Of a stretch of 22,397 bases of DNA, positions 8,217-14,422 are shown in pieces. This stretch comes from Desulfobacteraceae bacterium (GTDB lineage: Bacteria > Desulfobacterota > DSM-4660 > Desulfatiglandales > Desulfatiglandaceae). The number at the start of each line of letters is the position of its first letter. Positions within the stretch are counted from its first letter, which is position 1. A program made the position numbers and the translations under genes. The notes under the pieces were generated by a model. That model saw nothing but the letters and a program-made list of their open reading frames with translations. It made no database searches and had not been told where the DNA came from. Where the stretch lies: positions 3,185,401-3,207,797 of the forward strand of contig CP070700.1 of assembly GCA_020349865.1 (NCBI GenBank), read 5' to 3'.

Positions 8217-8861
8217 CTACGCTGCTTTTATGCCCCGGCTAAAAATTTCAATGGCGAGGTCCAGTGTCTGCTTCAAATAATCTTTCCGGGGATTAGTCAT
8301 CCGTTTACTTTCTTCCCAGAGCACAGCCCCTGTAAACACACTCCATATTATGTCTCCAAGGGCAATGGGATGGTGCTCAATGAAGCGGCCTTCCTCAATG
8401 CCCTGTTTAAAAATATTGGCTAAGTTCCTGAGGCATTTTCCGGCCAATTCATTGAGTTGTTTTGAACGCTCCGTCGACAAATTCTTAAGACCTTCACTTG
8501 CCTGGAGGTGAAATAAATTTATAAGGATTAGAGGATCGAATTTAAAAACATCATACAAGAGGTCTTTTAGGGCTTCCAATTTCTCATCCGCATTCAACCC
8601 CTCTTCACGATAAAGCCCTTCCAAGCGGTTGGACAGATACTCCAGGAGTTGAAGATTGAGTGAGGCATATAAGTCATCCTTGTTCTTGAAATAAAGGTAT
8701 ATGGCCGCCGGGCTCAATTCCGCTTCTTTGGCAATATCCTCTACGGTGGCTGCACTGAATCCCTTGGTATGAAAAACCCGTTTCGCTGCGTCTAAAATTT
8801 GTTTGCGACGCATCTTTTGCTGGAAATCCTTTTCGCGCTCTCTTCTCTCCGCTATTCCCAA
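8217..8861 (-). CDS. TetR-family regulator of the transport/ligase operon
   Basis: A 214-aa regulator with an N-terminal TetR helix-turn-helix (FSAATVEDIAKEAELSPAAI, then YLYFKNKDDLY) and an alpha-helical ligand-binding domain. I choose a TTG start at 8859-8861: AGGAG lies 8 nt upstream (8870-8874), and a promoter (TTGACC at 8933-8938, TATATG at 8910-8915, 17-nt spacer) would start transcription near 8903. The ATG at 8912, 17 codons further up, overlaps the -10 box and could not be on that transcript. From TTG the protein begins GIAERREREKDF, a normal basic lead-in for the family. As first gene of the operon it probably represses its own operon and is released by an acyl-CoA or the imported acid (inference). 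Confidence 0.85.
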   Translation of the reverse strand: MGIAERREREKDFQQKMRRKQILDAAKRVFHTKGFSAATVEDIAKEAELSPAAIYLYFKNKDDLYASLNLQLLEYLSNRLEGLYREEGLNADEKLEALKDLLYDVFKFDPLILINLFHLQASEGLKNLSTERSKQLNELAGKCLRNLANIFKQGIEEGRFIEHHPIALGDIIWSVFTGAVLWEESKRMTNPRKDYLKQTLDLAIEIFSRGIKAA

Positions 8862-8894
8862 ATATCTTTCTCCTGCCAATAAATGCGATTTAGA

Positions 8895-8915
8895 TATATG
8901 ATTACTATTCATATA
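8895..8915. promoter_or_regulatory. Inverted repeat over the -10/start region of the TetR2 operon, candidate operator
   Basis: TATATGA and TCATATA are perfect 7-bp arms separated by 7 nt (TTACTAT). The site covers the -10 box and the predicted transcription start, where an autorepressor would act. It is AT-rich, so chance is not negligible. Confidence 0.4.
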
Positions 8916-8938
8916 ACTAAATACCTTTTATCGGTCAA
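8910..8938 (-). promoter_or_regulatory. Sigma-70-like promoter of the TetR2-liv operon
   Basis: On the minus strand, TTGACC (8933-8938) and TATATG (8910-8915) are 17 nt apart. Five of six -35 positions and four of six -10 positions match consensus. It would start near 8903, giving a leader of about 40 nt to the TTG start with its AGGAG site. Confidence 0.5.
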
Positions 8939-9030
8939 GCAAAGAATTGCTCTTATAGAATGAACACACGCCAAAAAGGATTACGATGTTTGAGGGACTA
9001 TCTGGTTAGACAAAAGCTATATATTCAAAA

Positions 9031-9044
9031 GAGCCTTGTGGCTC
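9031..9044 (-). terminator. Weak rho-independent terminator-like hairpin
   Basis: On the minus strand GAGCC-ACAA-GGCTC is followed directly by TTTTGAATAT. The stem is only 5 bp and the T-run short. Its position, after the carboxylase/dehydrogenase operon and before the TetR2 promoter, fits separation of the two transcription units. Confidence 0.35.
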
Positions 9045-9091
9045 ACGGAATGTCTCAGTTATGTCTAATGACGTGGAGGTCTCTTTTTTCT

Positions 9092-9119
9092 CCCGCACTC
9101 AGATCCAATCTGATGCGGG
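9092..9119. repeat. 12-bp-stem hairpin with one bulge
   Basis: CCCGCA-c-TCAGAT pairs with ATCTGATGCGGG around a 3-nt loop (CCA). No T-run follows it on either strand in the right place, so it is not a standard terminator. It lies inside the start-less open frame at 9055-9228 and may be part of a repeat element. Confidence 0.5.
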
Positions 9120-9187
9120 CAAATTCAATTAGTTTATTGGATGGGACATATCCTCGGAACGGGATATGAGATGAAGTATATTCATTG

Positions 9188-9207
9188 TTGATTAACAGGT
9201 CAATCAG
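9188..9207. promoter_or_regulatory. Second TetR1-type operator-like site
   Basis: TTGATTAAC-AG-GTCAATCAG matches the core of the palindrome at 20963-20988 (TTGATTGAC-TT-GTCAATCAA) at 16 of 20 positions, with the same 2-nt centre. It lies about 108 bp downstream of the acyl-CoA dehydrogenase 3 stop codon and about 250 bp upstream of the TetR2 promoter. It might let the first regulator influence the transport operon. Confidence 0.35.
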
Positions 9208-9314
9208 TTTCTTAACGGGAAACGGATGTCATAAAATACATCTCTTTCAAAAGGATTGGGCAGGACACAAAATACAGAAAGCCAGCTAATCCTATCAACC
9301 CCTTCAAGAGATTC

Positions 9315-10460
9315 TTATGTCAAAATGTACTTTGAAATGATCTCCTTCATAATCTCCTGGGTGCCGCCGCCAATGGAAAGGATGCGGTTGTCCCGATAGA
9401 GTCTTTCAACAAGATATTCCCGCATGTAACCGAATCCGCCATGTATCTGGACAGCGTCGTATGTGACCTTGTCACTGACATCGCACGCAAAGTTCTTGGC
9501 CATGGAGATCTCCTTGACCTGCTCCATTCCGACATCTATTTTGGCTGCAACCCTATAGACAAATTCCCGGCTCGCCTCCACCAGGGTGGCCATATCCGCC
9601 AGCTTGTGTCGAGTGACCTGAAAACCGGAAAGAGGCCGGCCAAATGCCTCCCGCTCACGGGAATATTTCAAAGACTCCTCTAAGGCCATCTGGGCGGTCA
9701 CATTGGCCATGACAGAGAGCTGCAACCTTTCATTCTGAAAGTTCTGCATGATGCCGTAAAAGCCCTGCCCTTCTTTACCGAGAAGGTTGGCAACAGGCAC
9801 GTTGCATTCATCAAAAAATATCTGGGCCGTATCTGACGCCCACCACCCCATTTTTTTCAATTTTTCAGAAACGGAATACCCGGGCGTGTCGCACTCTATC
9901 ACCAGAAGACTGATTCCCTGATAACCTTCACCGCCTGTTCTCACCGCACACGTCAACTGGTGTGCCCTTGCGCCGCTTGTGATGAACATCTTGCTTCCGT
10001 TGACCACGTAATGGTCACCTCTGCGAACTGCGCCGCTTCGTATATTGGCCACATCCGAGCCCGCATTTGGTTCCGTAACACCAAGGGCGGCTATTTTTTC
10101 CCCTTTAAGGACAGGTGGGATAAATCGTGATTTCTGATCTTCAGTACCTAAGGCCAAAATGGGGGGGATACTTATGTCCAGGGAGCCGAGTCCAGCGGCC
10201 ACGCCGGCCGAACCGCACCGCATCAATTCCTCGCTGGCGGCTATCTTGACAAAGATATCCCCCCCTGAACCCCCATATGCTTCGGGATAACCGATCCCCA
10301 GGATACCTGCATCCCCGGCCTTGCGATACAGTCCAATGGGAAATTCGCCCTGCTCCTCCCACTCATCCACAAAGGGCTTAATCTCACGGTATATAAACTT
10401 CTTTACGGTCTGGCGCACCATATTGTGGGTTTCGCCAAAATATTCCTGAAATGCACTCAT
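9315..10460 (-). CDS. Acyl-CoA dehydrogenase 3
   Basis: FAD enzyme that introduces the alpha,beta double bond in an acyl-CoA and passes electrons to ETF. I start it at the ATG at 10458-10460 (GAGAG upstream), giving 381 aa, the family norm; the frame is open to a TTG at 10553, but that start has no ribosome site and the added 31 residues are not family-like. Motifs are GVTEPNAGSD (127-136), KMFITSG (157-163), and QIHGGFGY with IGGGTQEI near the C-terminus. The MCAD-type C-terminal catalytic Glu is Gly here (IGGGT), while QNERLQ puts a Glu at 244 in the helix used as base by isovaleryl- and long-chain-type enzymes. So it is probably active on branched or long acyl-CoA. It is the last gene of the carboxylase operon. 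Confidence 0.92.
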   Translation of the reverse strand: MSAFQEYFGETHNMVRQTVKKFIYREIKPFVDEWEEQGEFPIGLYRKAGDAGILGIGYPEAYGGSGGDIFVKIAASEELMRCGSAGVAAGLGSLDISIPPILALGTEDQKSRFIPPVLKGEKIAALGVTEPNAGSDVANIRSGAVRRGDHYVVNGSKMFITSGARAHQLTCAVRTGGEGYQGISLLVIECDTPGYSVSEKLKKMGWWASDTAQIFFDECNVPVANLLGKEGQGFYGIMQNFQNERLQLSVMANVTAQMALEESLKYSREREAFGRPLSGFQVTRHKLADMATLVEASREFVYRVAAKIDVGMEQVKEISMAKNFACDVSDKVTYDAVQIHGGFGYMREYLVERLYRDNRILSIGGGTQEIMKEIISKYILT

Positions 10461-10566
10461 GATACTCTCGCCCACTCCCTCTGGTCGTTCGAGCCCACGG
10501 AGATCACAGAAAGATTTAACAACTCTGCGCACCGTGGTCTCAGTGAGAGGCAAAAAAAGTTTTTCT

Positions 10567-10893
10567 TTACAACGGAAACAGTTGTTCTATGCGCTGGGCC
10601 AACATGATATCGCCACTGGCCTTGAGTTGACCGCTCATGAATGCCTGCATACCGTTCACCTCCTTGTTCACCATGCCGAGCCATGTTTCACCGGACATGG
10701 TCAAGGTCACGGTCGGCGAGTCATGTGTGCCTTCCTGGATCTGACAGGCCCCATCCTTGACAATAACACTCCAGTTTCCCCCGCCCTCGCCGGTTATTTC
10801 AAACTGGAAGACCGCATCCAACCCCTGTGCAGCACTAGGGTTGAAGACCTCGGGCATCTTTTCAAACACTTCTTTCACATCAGTAATAGCCAT
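10567..10893 (-). CDS. SCP2 sterol-binding domain protein
   Basis: A 108-aa single-domain SCP2 protein. Visible features are the FQFEITGEGGGNWSV strand-turn-strand, the DSPTVTLTMSGETWLGMV segment and GQLKASGDIMLAQRIEQLF, the classic C-terminal SCP2 signature. Such proteins have a hydrophobic cavity that holds fatty acyl chains, acyl-CoAs or sterols. Small SCP2 proteins occur next to acyl-CoA dehydrogenases and MaoC hydratases in lipid-like substrate clusters, as here. A carrier or chaperone role for a hydrophobic acyl-CoA is inference. It has a strong ribosome site (GAGGAGG, 7 nt from ATG). Confidence 0.9.
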   Translation of the reverse strand: MAITDVKEVFEKMPEVFNPSAAQGLDAVFQFEITGEGGGNWSVIVKDGACQIQEGTHDSPTVTLTMSGETWLGMVNKEVNGMQAFMSGQLKASGDIMLAQRIEQLFPL

Positions 10894-10937
10894 TTTCTTT
10901 CCTCCTCATTGTTATTTGTTGTGGGTATTCTACTTCC

Positions 10938-10975
10938 TTCGATATTCATCATTCCTTTTTCGACATTCGATATTC
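10938..10975. repeat. Two direct copies of TTCGATATTC in the MaoC-SCP2 spacer
   Basis: The 10-mer occurs at 10938-10947 and 10966-10975, with TTCGACATTCG alongside. Two more TTCGATATT copies lie at 3381-3389 and 3395-3403. All four are intergenic. Confidence 0.5.
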
Positions 10976-11024
10976 AATTTACTTCCCATATGCTTCTCGC
11001 GACTCAGTTTAGCGGTTATGGACA

Positions 11025-11459
11025 TCACGCGGAAGATGGCGGCGGTATCACCACCGCCTCCCCTTGTGCAACGGTTTCTCCCCGCTGGTTTGTCCAGGTA
11101 AGCGCCATACGCACCCATCTTTTTTCCTGTATTTTTTCTGATACCTTAGCCTTTGCTGTGATGGTATCATTGAAAAAGGTTGGAGCCTTGAATTGACAGG
11201 AAATCTCAACGGCCACGGTCCCCAGTCCTGGAAGTTTGGTGCCTAAGACCGGGGCGATCAGACTCTGAGCAAGGGCTCCATGAGCGACCCGTGTTTTAAA
11301 AGGCGTTTGTTTAGCAAACTCCTCGTTCACATGCATGGGGTTAAAATCACCGCTGATACCGGCGAAGAGATAAACATCTGTCTCGGTGATGGTCTTGGTG
11401 AAACTGGCCTCTTCACCGATTTGTAACTCATCGTAGCTTTTGCCTAATTCAAAGTCCAT
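11025..11459 (-). CDS. MaoC-like (R)-specific enoyl-CoA hydratase
   Basis: A 144-aa hotdog-fold hydratase of the PhaJ/MaoC type, which adds water to a trans-2-enoyl-CoA to give the (R)-3-hydroxyacyl-CoA. The hydratase-2 motif is intact: SGDFNPMH (Asp38 and His43 as the catalytic pair), then TRVAHG (57-61). Length is normal for a single-domain hydratase. A purine-rich ribosome site (GGGAG) precedes the ATG. It lies 131 bp upstream of the SCP2 gene, and a 207-bp spacer with an inserted element separates it from BKACE. The operon therefore encodes both an (S)-type (crotonase) and an (R)-type hydratase. Confidence 0.9.
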   Translation of the reverse strand: MDFELGKSYDELQIGEEASFTKTITETDVYLFAGISGDFNPMHVNEEFAKQTPFKTRVAHGALAQSLIAPVLGTKLPGLGTVAVEISCQFKAPTFFNDTITAKAKVSEKIQEKRWVRMALTWTNQRGETVAQGEAVVIPPPSSA

Positions 11460-11491
11460 TTATCTTTCTCTCCCTCTATATTTTTCATAGC

Positions 11492-11668
11492 AGTGCCCAT
11501 CCAGAAATGAGATAGTTTTCACAAGGTCAAGCCTCCGGCCCGTAGGGCCTAAGCCCCGGAGGGGAAGATGAGGATTTTAACACACAGGAATACATTGAAG
11601 TATTTCGAGGATTAAAATCCGAATCTGACGCAGAGATTGTGGAAAATAGCCATTTATGGATGGGCACT
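11492..11668. mobile_element. 177-bp inverted-repeat element (MITE-like) after BKACE
   Basis: AGTGCCCATCC (11492-11502) and GGATGGGCACT (11658-11668) are perfect outer arms. The similarity continues inward for about 33 nt (11492-11524 against 11637-11668, roughly 26 matches with small gaps). Inside are a GC-rich hairpin (CCTCCGG 11532-11538 with CCGGAGG 11556-11562, inner GGCCC-GTA-GGGCC) and GGATTTTAA (11572-11580) inverted against TTAAAATCC (11612-11620). No clear target duplication is visible and no transposase is encoded. Its right end overlaps the BKACE stop codon. It shares nothing with the 299-bp elements. Confidence 0.65.
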
Positions 11669-12560
11669 ACCGGTGTTTCAGCCCCAGACGTTCCCTGCAC
11701 TTCTCCACCGCTGCCACCTCCCGGCCCTGGTCACGAATCATCCTTGCCGCTTTTTCCACTAGCTCGCCGTTTGACTTTGCCATCACACCGGAAGAGATAT
11801 AAAAATTGTCCTCGAGACCGACCCGCACATTTCCTCCCAAGGCGATAGCCGTAGCCACCATGCGCCATTGGTCATTGCTTATACCGATCACCTCCCAGTC
11901 GCTGTTGGGCGGCAGCAGTCGTACCTGATGGGCCAGATTATCGGCCGTGGGAGGCATGCCTCCAAGCACTCCCATGATCAGGCTGAACTGATAGGGAGGG
12001 ATGAGAAGGCCCATGTCAATCAATGGAAAACAGTTTCCGATGTGCCCTGAATCAAAACACTCCATTTCCGGTTTGACACCGTTTTCTTTCATGGCCGAGA
12101 CAAGCGGCGTGATTTCGGAAAAAGGGTTGGCGAACACGAAATCAAAAACAAAACCTTTTTTGCCTGGATGGTATTTGGCATAGTTCATTGAGCCCATGTT
12201 CAGGGCGCCTATGGCAGGTTTAATCTCCCTGACAGGCGCAATCTTTTTCTCTACCGGGATTCCCACAGCGCCTGTTGAAAAATTGATGATCACCGGACAG
12301 GCCGCGGTGACGGCATCGTAGATATTGCGATAGTCCTCCACCTCATAGCTCGGGGCGCCGTCCGGGGACCGCGCATGGATGTGGACCACGGCCGCACCCG
12401 CGTCATAGGCCTGTTTGGCCTCGGCCGCATACTCCTCCGGTGCGTACGGGATTGCAGGGCACTGATTCCTGTCGGCAACCACGCCCGAAAGGGCACACGT
12501 GATCATGCACGGCCGCTCATAGTTGTGATTTTCGGTGATCCAGAATGAGGTCATGTTCAT
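11667..12560 (-). CDS. Beta-keto acid cleavage enzyme (BKACE, DUF849)
   Basis: A zinc-dependent TIM-barrel enzyme of the Kce family. Members condense a beta-keto acid with acetyl-CoA and cleave it to acetoacetate plus a new acyl-CoA. The 297-aa protein has the metal-binding pair in VVHIHARS (His60, His62) and the late motif VRVGLEDN (245-252), with Glu250 as third metal ligand and Asp251 and Arg246 in the active site. MITCALSG near residues 19-26 is the usual first strand. It starts 3 nt after the ECH stop codon, so it is tightly coupled to the carboxylase and hydratase genes. The native substrate cannot be read from sequence. The TAG stop lies on the edge of the inserted element. ATG at 12560 or 12554 are both possible starts. 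Confidence 0.92.
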   Translation of the reverse strand: MNMTSFWITENHNYERPCMITCALSGVVADRNQCPAIPYAPEEYAAEAKQAYDAGAAVVHIHARSPDGAPSYEVEDYRNIYDAVTAACPVIINFSTGAVGIPVEKKIAPVREIKPAIGALNMGSMNYAKYHPGKKGFVFDFVFANPFSEITPLVSAMKENGVKPEMECFDSGHIGNCFPLIDMGLLIPPYQFSLIMGVLGGMPPTADNLAHQVRLLPPNSDWEVIGISNDQWRMVATAIALGGNVRVGLEDNFYISSGVMAKSNGELVEKAARMIRDQGREVAAVEKCRERLGLKHR

Positions 12561-12563
12561 CCC

Positions 12564-13340
12564 TTACCTTCCTGTGAATTTAGGTTCCCTTTTCTCCATA
12601 AATGCCATCATGCCTTCCATGGCATCTTCGGTGGAGATTGCCCTGCCCAGGGCCTCGCACAGATAATCCACCGCCTCTTCAAAGTCCATATCGCTCATTG
12701 TGCGAAATGCCTCTTTCCCTATGCGCATTCCAATAGGACTCATGGAGGTCAGAAGTGTTAGGGTTTCTTGAATCTCATCATCCAGCCGTTCCGGTTCCAC
12801 GGCCCGGGTGATGAGGCCCATACGCTCTGCCTCGGGAGCCGGAATTTTTCGACCCGTCAGTACCATATCCACGGCCTTTTTCATTTGCACATTTCGATAG
12901 AGCAGGGCCCCGACCATCATGGGGAAAATACCCACATTGACTTCCGGGGTACGGAAAAACGTGTCATTTCGTGCAAGAATAATATCGCATGAGAGCATCA
13001 GGCCCAAACCACCGGCAAGACATGGGCCATTGACCCTCGCAAGCAAAGGCTTCCCAAATTTTGCCATACTTTTGAGTAACTCGGCGTAATTCCTGGGGCC
13101 GGAAAATCGCTCTTCCCCTTCCCCGACCAAGGTAACGGCCAGGTCGGCCCCGGAACAGAATGCCTTTTCTCCTGCACCTGTGATACAGACAGCACGCACA
13201 TCTTCGTCCTGGTCCGCCTTTCCCAGATAATCCATAAAGGCCGTAATCATCTCCTGGCTTATGGCGTTTCTTCTTGACTCTCGGTTGATAGTCAAAATGG
13301 CCGCACCTTCTTTCACCTCGTACAGAAGGTCATCATTCAT
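12564..13340 (-). CDS. Enoyl-CoA hydratase/isomerase (crotonase), LiuC/AtuE-like
   Basis: A 258-aa crotonase-fold protein. The oxyanion-hole segments are FCSGADL (61-67) and GPCLAGGLG (105-113). Of the two catalytic glutamates of classic hydratases, the first position is Gly113 and the second is kept (TPEVNVG, Glu133). The GGLGL form occurs in 3-methylglutaconyl-CoA-type hydratases, which would suit a position after an MCC-type carboxylase, but the assignment is inference. The first 8 nt overlap the end of the carrier-protein gene, implying coupled translation. Confidence 0.9.
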   Translation of the reverse strand: MNDDLLYEVKEGAAILTINRESRRNAISQEMITAFMDYLGKADQDEDVRAVCITGAGEKAFCSGADLAVTLVGEGEERFSGPRNYAELLKSMAKFGKPLLARVNGPCLAGGLGLMLSCDIILARNDTFFRTPEVNVGIFPMMVGALLYRNVQMKKAVDMVLTGRKIPAPEAERMGLITRAVEPERLDDEIQETLTLLTSMSPIGMRIGKEAFRTMSDMDFEEAVDYLCEALGRAISTEDAMEGMMAFMEKREPKFTGR

Positions 13341-13857
13341 TTTCCGGTTCCTTTTCTTCGATCTCCACCAGAACGTCTCCCGGAGCCACCTTTGCGTCTA
13401 CGGATGTGTTTATCTTTATTACTTTACCGTCTGAAGGCGCTACCAGGGTTGTTTCCATCTTCATGGCGGATACCACAATCAACCCCTGGCCCTTTTTCAC
13501 AATGTCTCCTCCTGCGACCAAAATCCGTACCACGACGGCAGGCATGGGCGGTGTTACATCTCCCGGGGTGTGTTCAAGGCCGCTACGCCTTGCACGACGC
13601 AAAGGTAATGTATCGGCATCCTGTACAAGAAAGCTCCGGCCGCTTACAAAAACATGTTTCCCCTGCCCTGACTTGGCCACAAAGGCTTCTGTTGACTTGC
13701 CATCCACAATCAGATGCAAGCAGGCATCCGTGATAGCCCGGAAGCGAACATCATATGCCTTTTCGCCGATGGTGAATTCAGCATTTTGTTCGTTGCCCGA
13801 ATTGGACACATCAACGTCAACGGTTTGTTCTGATATTTTAAGACGAAATTTTTTCAT
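13333..13857 (-). CDS. Biotin carboxyl carrier protein subunit
   Basis: Carries the carboxylated biotin between the carboxylase and transferase active sites. The C-terminal biotinyl domain has AMKME with Lys133 as attachment site and a PAVVV start near 106. The first 85 residues are beta-rich and resemble the BT region that links carboxylase and carrier domains in fused MCC/PCC alpha subunits. I use the ATG at 13855-13857 (174 aa); a GTG four codons up (13869) is an alternative, and neither has a well-spaced ribosome site. The start lies only about 30 bp from the end of the inserted 299-bp element, which may affect its expression. Confidence 0.88.
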   Translation of the reverse strand: MKKFRLKISEQTVDVDVSNSGNEQNAEFTIGEKAYDVRFRAITDACLHLIVDGKSTEAFVAKSGQGKHVFVSGRSFLVQDADTLPLRRARRSGLEHTPGDVTPPMPAVVVRILVAGGDIVKKGQGLIVVSAMKMETTLVAPSDGKVIKINTSVDAKVAPGDVLVEIEEKEPENE

Positions 13858-13888
13858 AATCCTGAGCACCGCAAGTTATTGATATATT

Positions 13889-14187
13889 GTAACACCTTAG
13901 CTCTTTGAAAATAGGCTAAAAAGGGCCATGGGGATCTCTTTTTCAAAAGACGCATCACAAAAATTATACGAAGCTCGTGGCACGCCCCCTGGGCCTTGAA
14001 CAGGGGTGGGGAGCAGGCAGAGAAGGCGACCTCTTTTATGAAGATTCCCTTCTGGGGCTGTCCTATGCTGCATTTCAGTGCCGATCTGCCGTTCCATGCA
14101 ATGAGGCCGGTTTATGCGGCTTTTGAAAAAGAGATCCCCATGGCCCAACAATCTACAGTTGGTTTTTTCAAAACGCTAAACTGTTAC
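13889..14187 (-). mobile_element. 299-bp non-autonomous element, copy 2 (IS66-like ends)
   Basis: Same element as at 3041-3339, in reverse orientation and exactly the same length. It begins GTAACACCTTAGCTCTTTGA and ends TGTTAC, and is flanked by a perfect 8-bp direct duplication GATATATT (13881-13888 and 14188-14195), which proves an insertion event here. The nested internal repeat around ATGGGGATCTC...GCAT is kept. It has landed 31 bp upstream of the carrier-protein start, splitting the spacer of a two-gene carboxylase unit. No transposase is encoded. Confidence 0.88.
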
Positions 14188-14310
14188 GATATATTGAAAT
14201 TGGAACAAGGCCAACATTACAATGCTAACCAAAATTCCGAACCTCGAAACACGAAAATCGAAACAAATCCTAAATGCCAATGACCAAAATTACAAAATAA
14301 TCTTCAGACC

Positions 14311-14372
14311 TGTAGGGTGGGTTGAGTTTGATCAACAGTTTTGTTGGGTTTCGACCCTCAACCCAACCTACA
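14311..14372. repeat. Intergenic hairpin repeat (GTAGGGTGGGTT type)
   Basis: TGTAGGGTGGGTTGAG (14311-14326) pairs with CTCAACCCAACCTACA (14357-14372) at 15 of 16 positions, with a 30-nt centre containing TTGTTGGGTTTCG. Short imperfect palindromes of this wording recur between genes of unrelated bacteria (recollection, not checked). It lies 50 bp after the biotin carboxylase stop codon and could form a stable stem in the transcript, affecting decay or relative expression. Confidence 0.7.
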
Positions 14373-14422
14373 AGATGTCACAATAGCGCCCTATACGCAA
14401 AGACGAAACCCACCAAATTGGT

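Larger units (their letters stand above)
8862..9314. other. Spacer between acyl-CoA dehydrogenase 3 and TetR2
   Basis: The 450 bp contain no gene I can support. They hold, from right to left, an operator-like sequence (9188-9207), a start-less open frame on the minus strand (9055-9228), a strong hairpin (9092-9119), a weak terminator-like hairpin (9031-9044), and the TetR2 promoter. The density of structured DNA suggests a decayed mobile or repeat element plus regulatory sites. Confidence 0.5.
13870..14422. other. Spacer between biotin carboxylase and carrier-protein genes
   Basis: No gene is supported. From right to left the spacer holds a hairpin repeat (14311-14372), AT-rich DNA with phrases such as CGAAACACGAAAATCGAAAC (14224-14266 region), and the second 299-bp element (13889-14187) with its 8-bp duplications. 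The plus-strand frame at 14038-14283 starts inside the element and runs out of it; I do not regard it as a gene. Confidence 0.6.

Noticed and set aside
8960..9169. 69-codon plus-strand frame
   Set aside because: No ribosome site and no family features; the opposite strand looks more protein-like, and even that lacks a start codon.
10461..10553. Longer acyl-CoA dehydrogenase 3 start at TTG (10553)
   Set aside because: No Shine-Dalgarno sequence, and the added residues are unlike the family; the ATG at 10460 gives the normal length.
10459..11196. Long plus-strand open frame (245 codons)
   Set aside because: It is antisense to the SCP2 and MaoC genes, both of which have clear family motifs and ribosome sites. 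Its translation has no recognisable domain.
14038..14283. 95-codon plus-strand frame in the BC-BCCP spacer
   Set aside because: It begins inside the 299-bp element and runs into AT-rich spacer. The homologous frame in copy 1 ends in a different context, so it is element sequence and not a gene.
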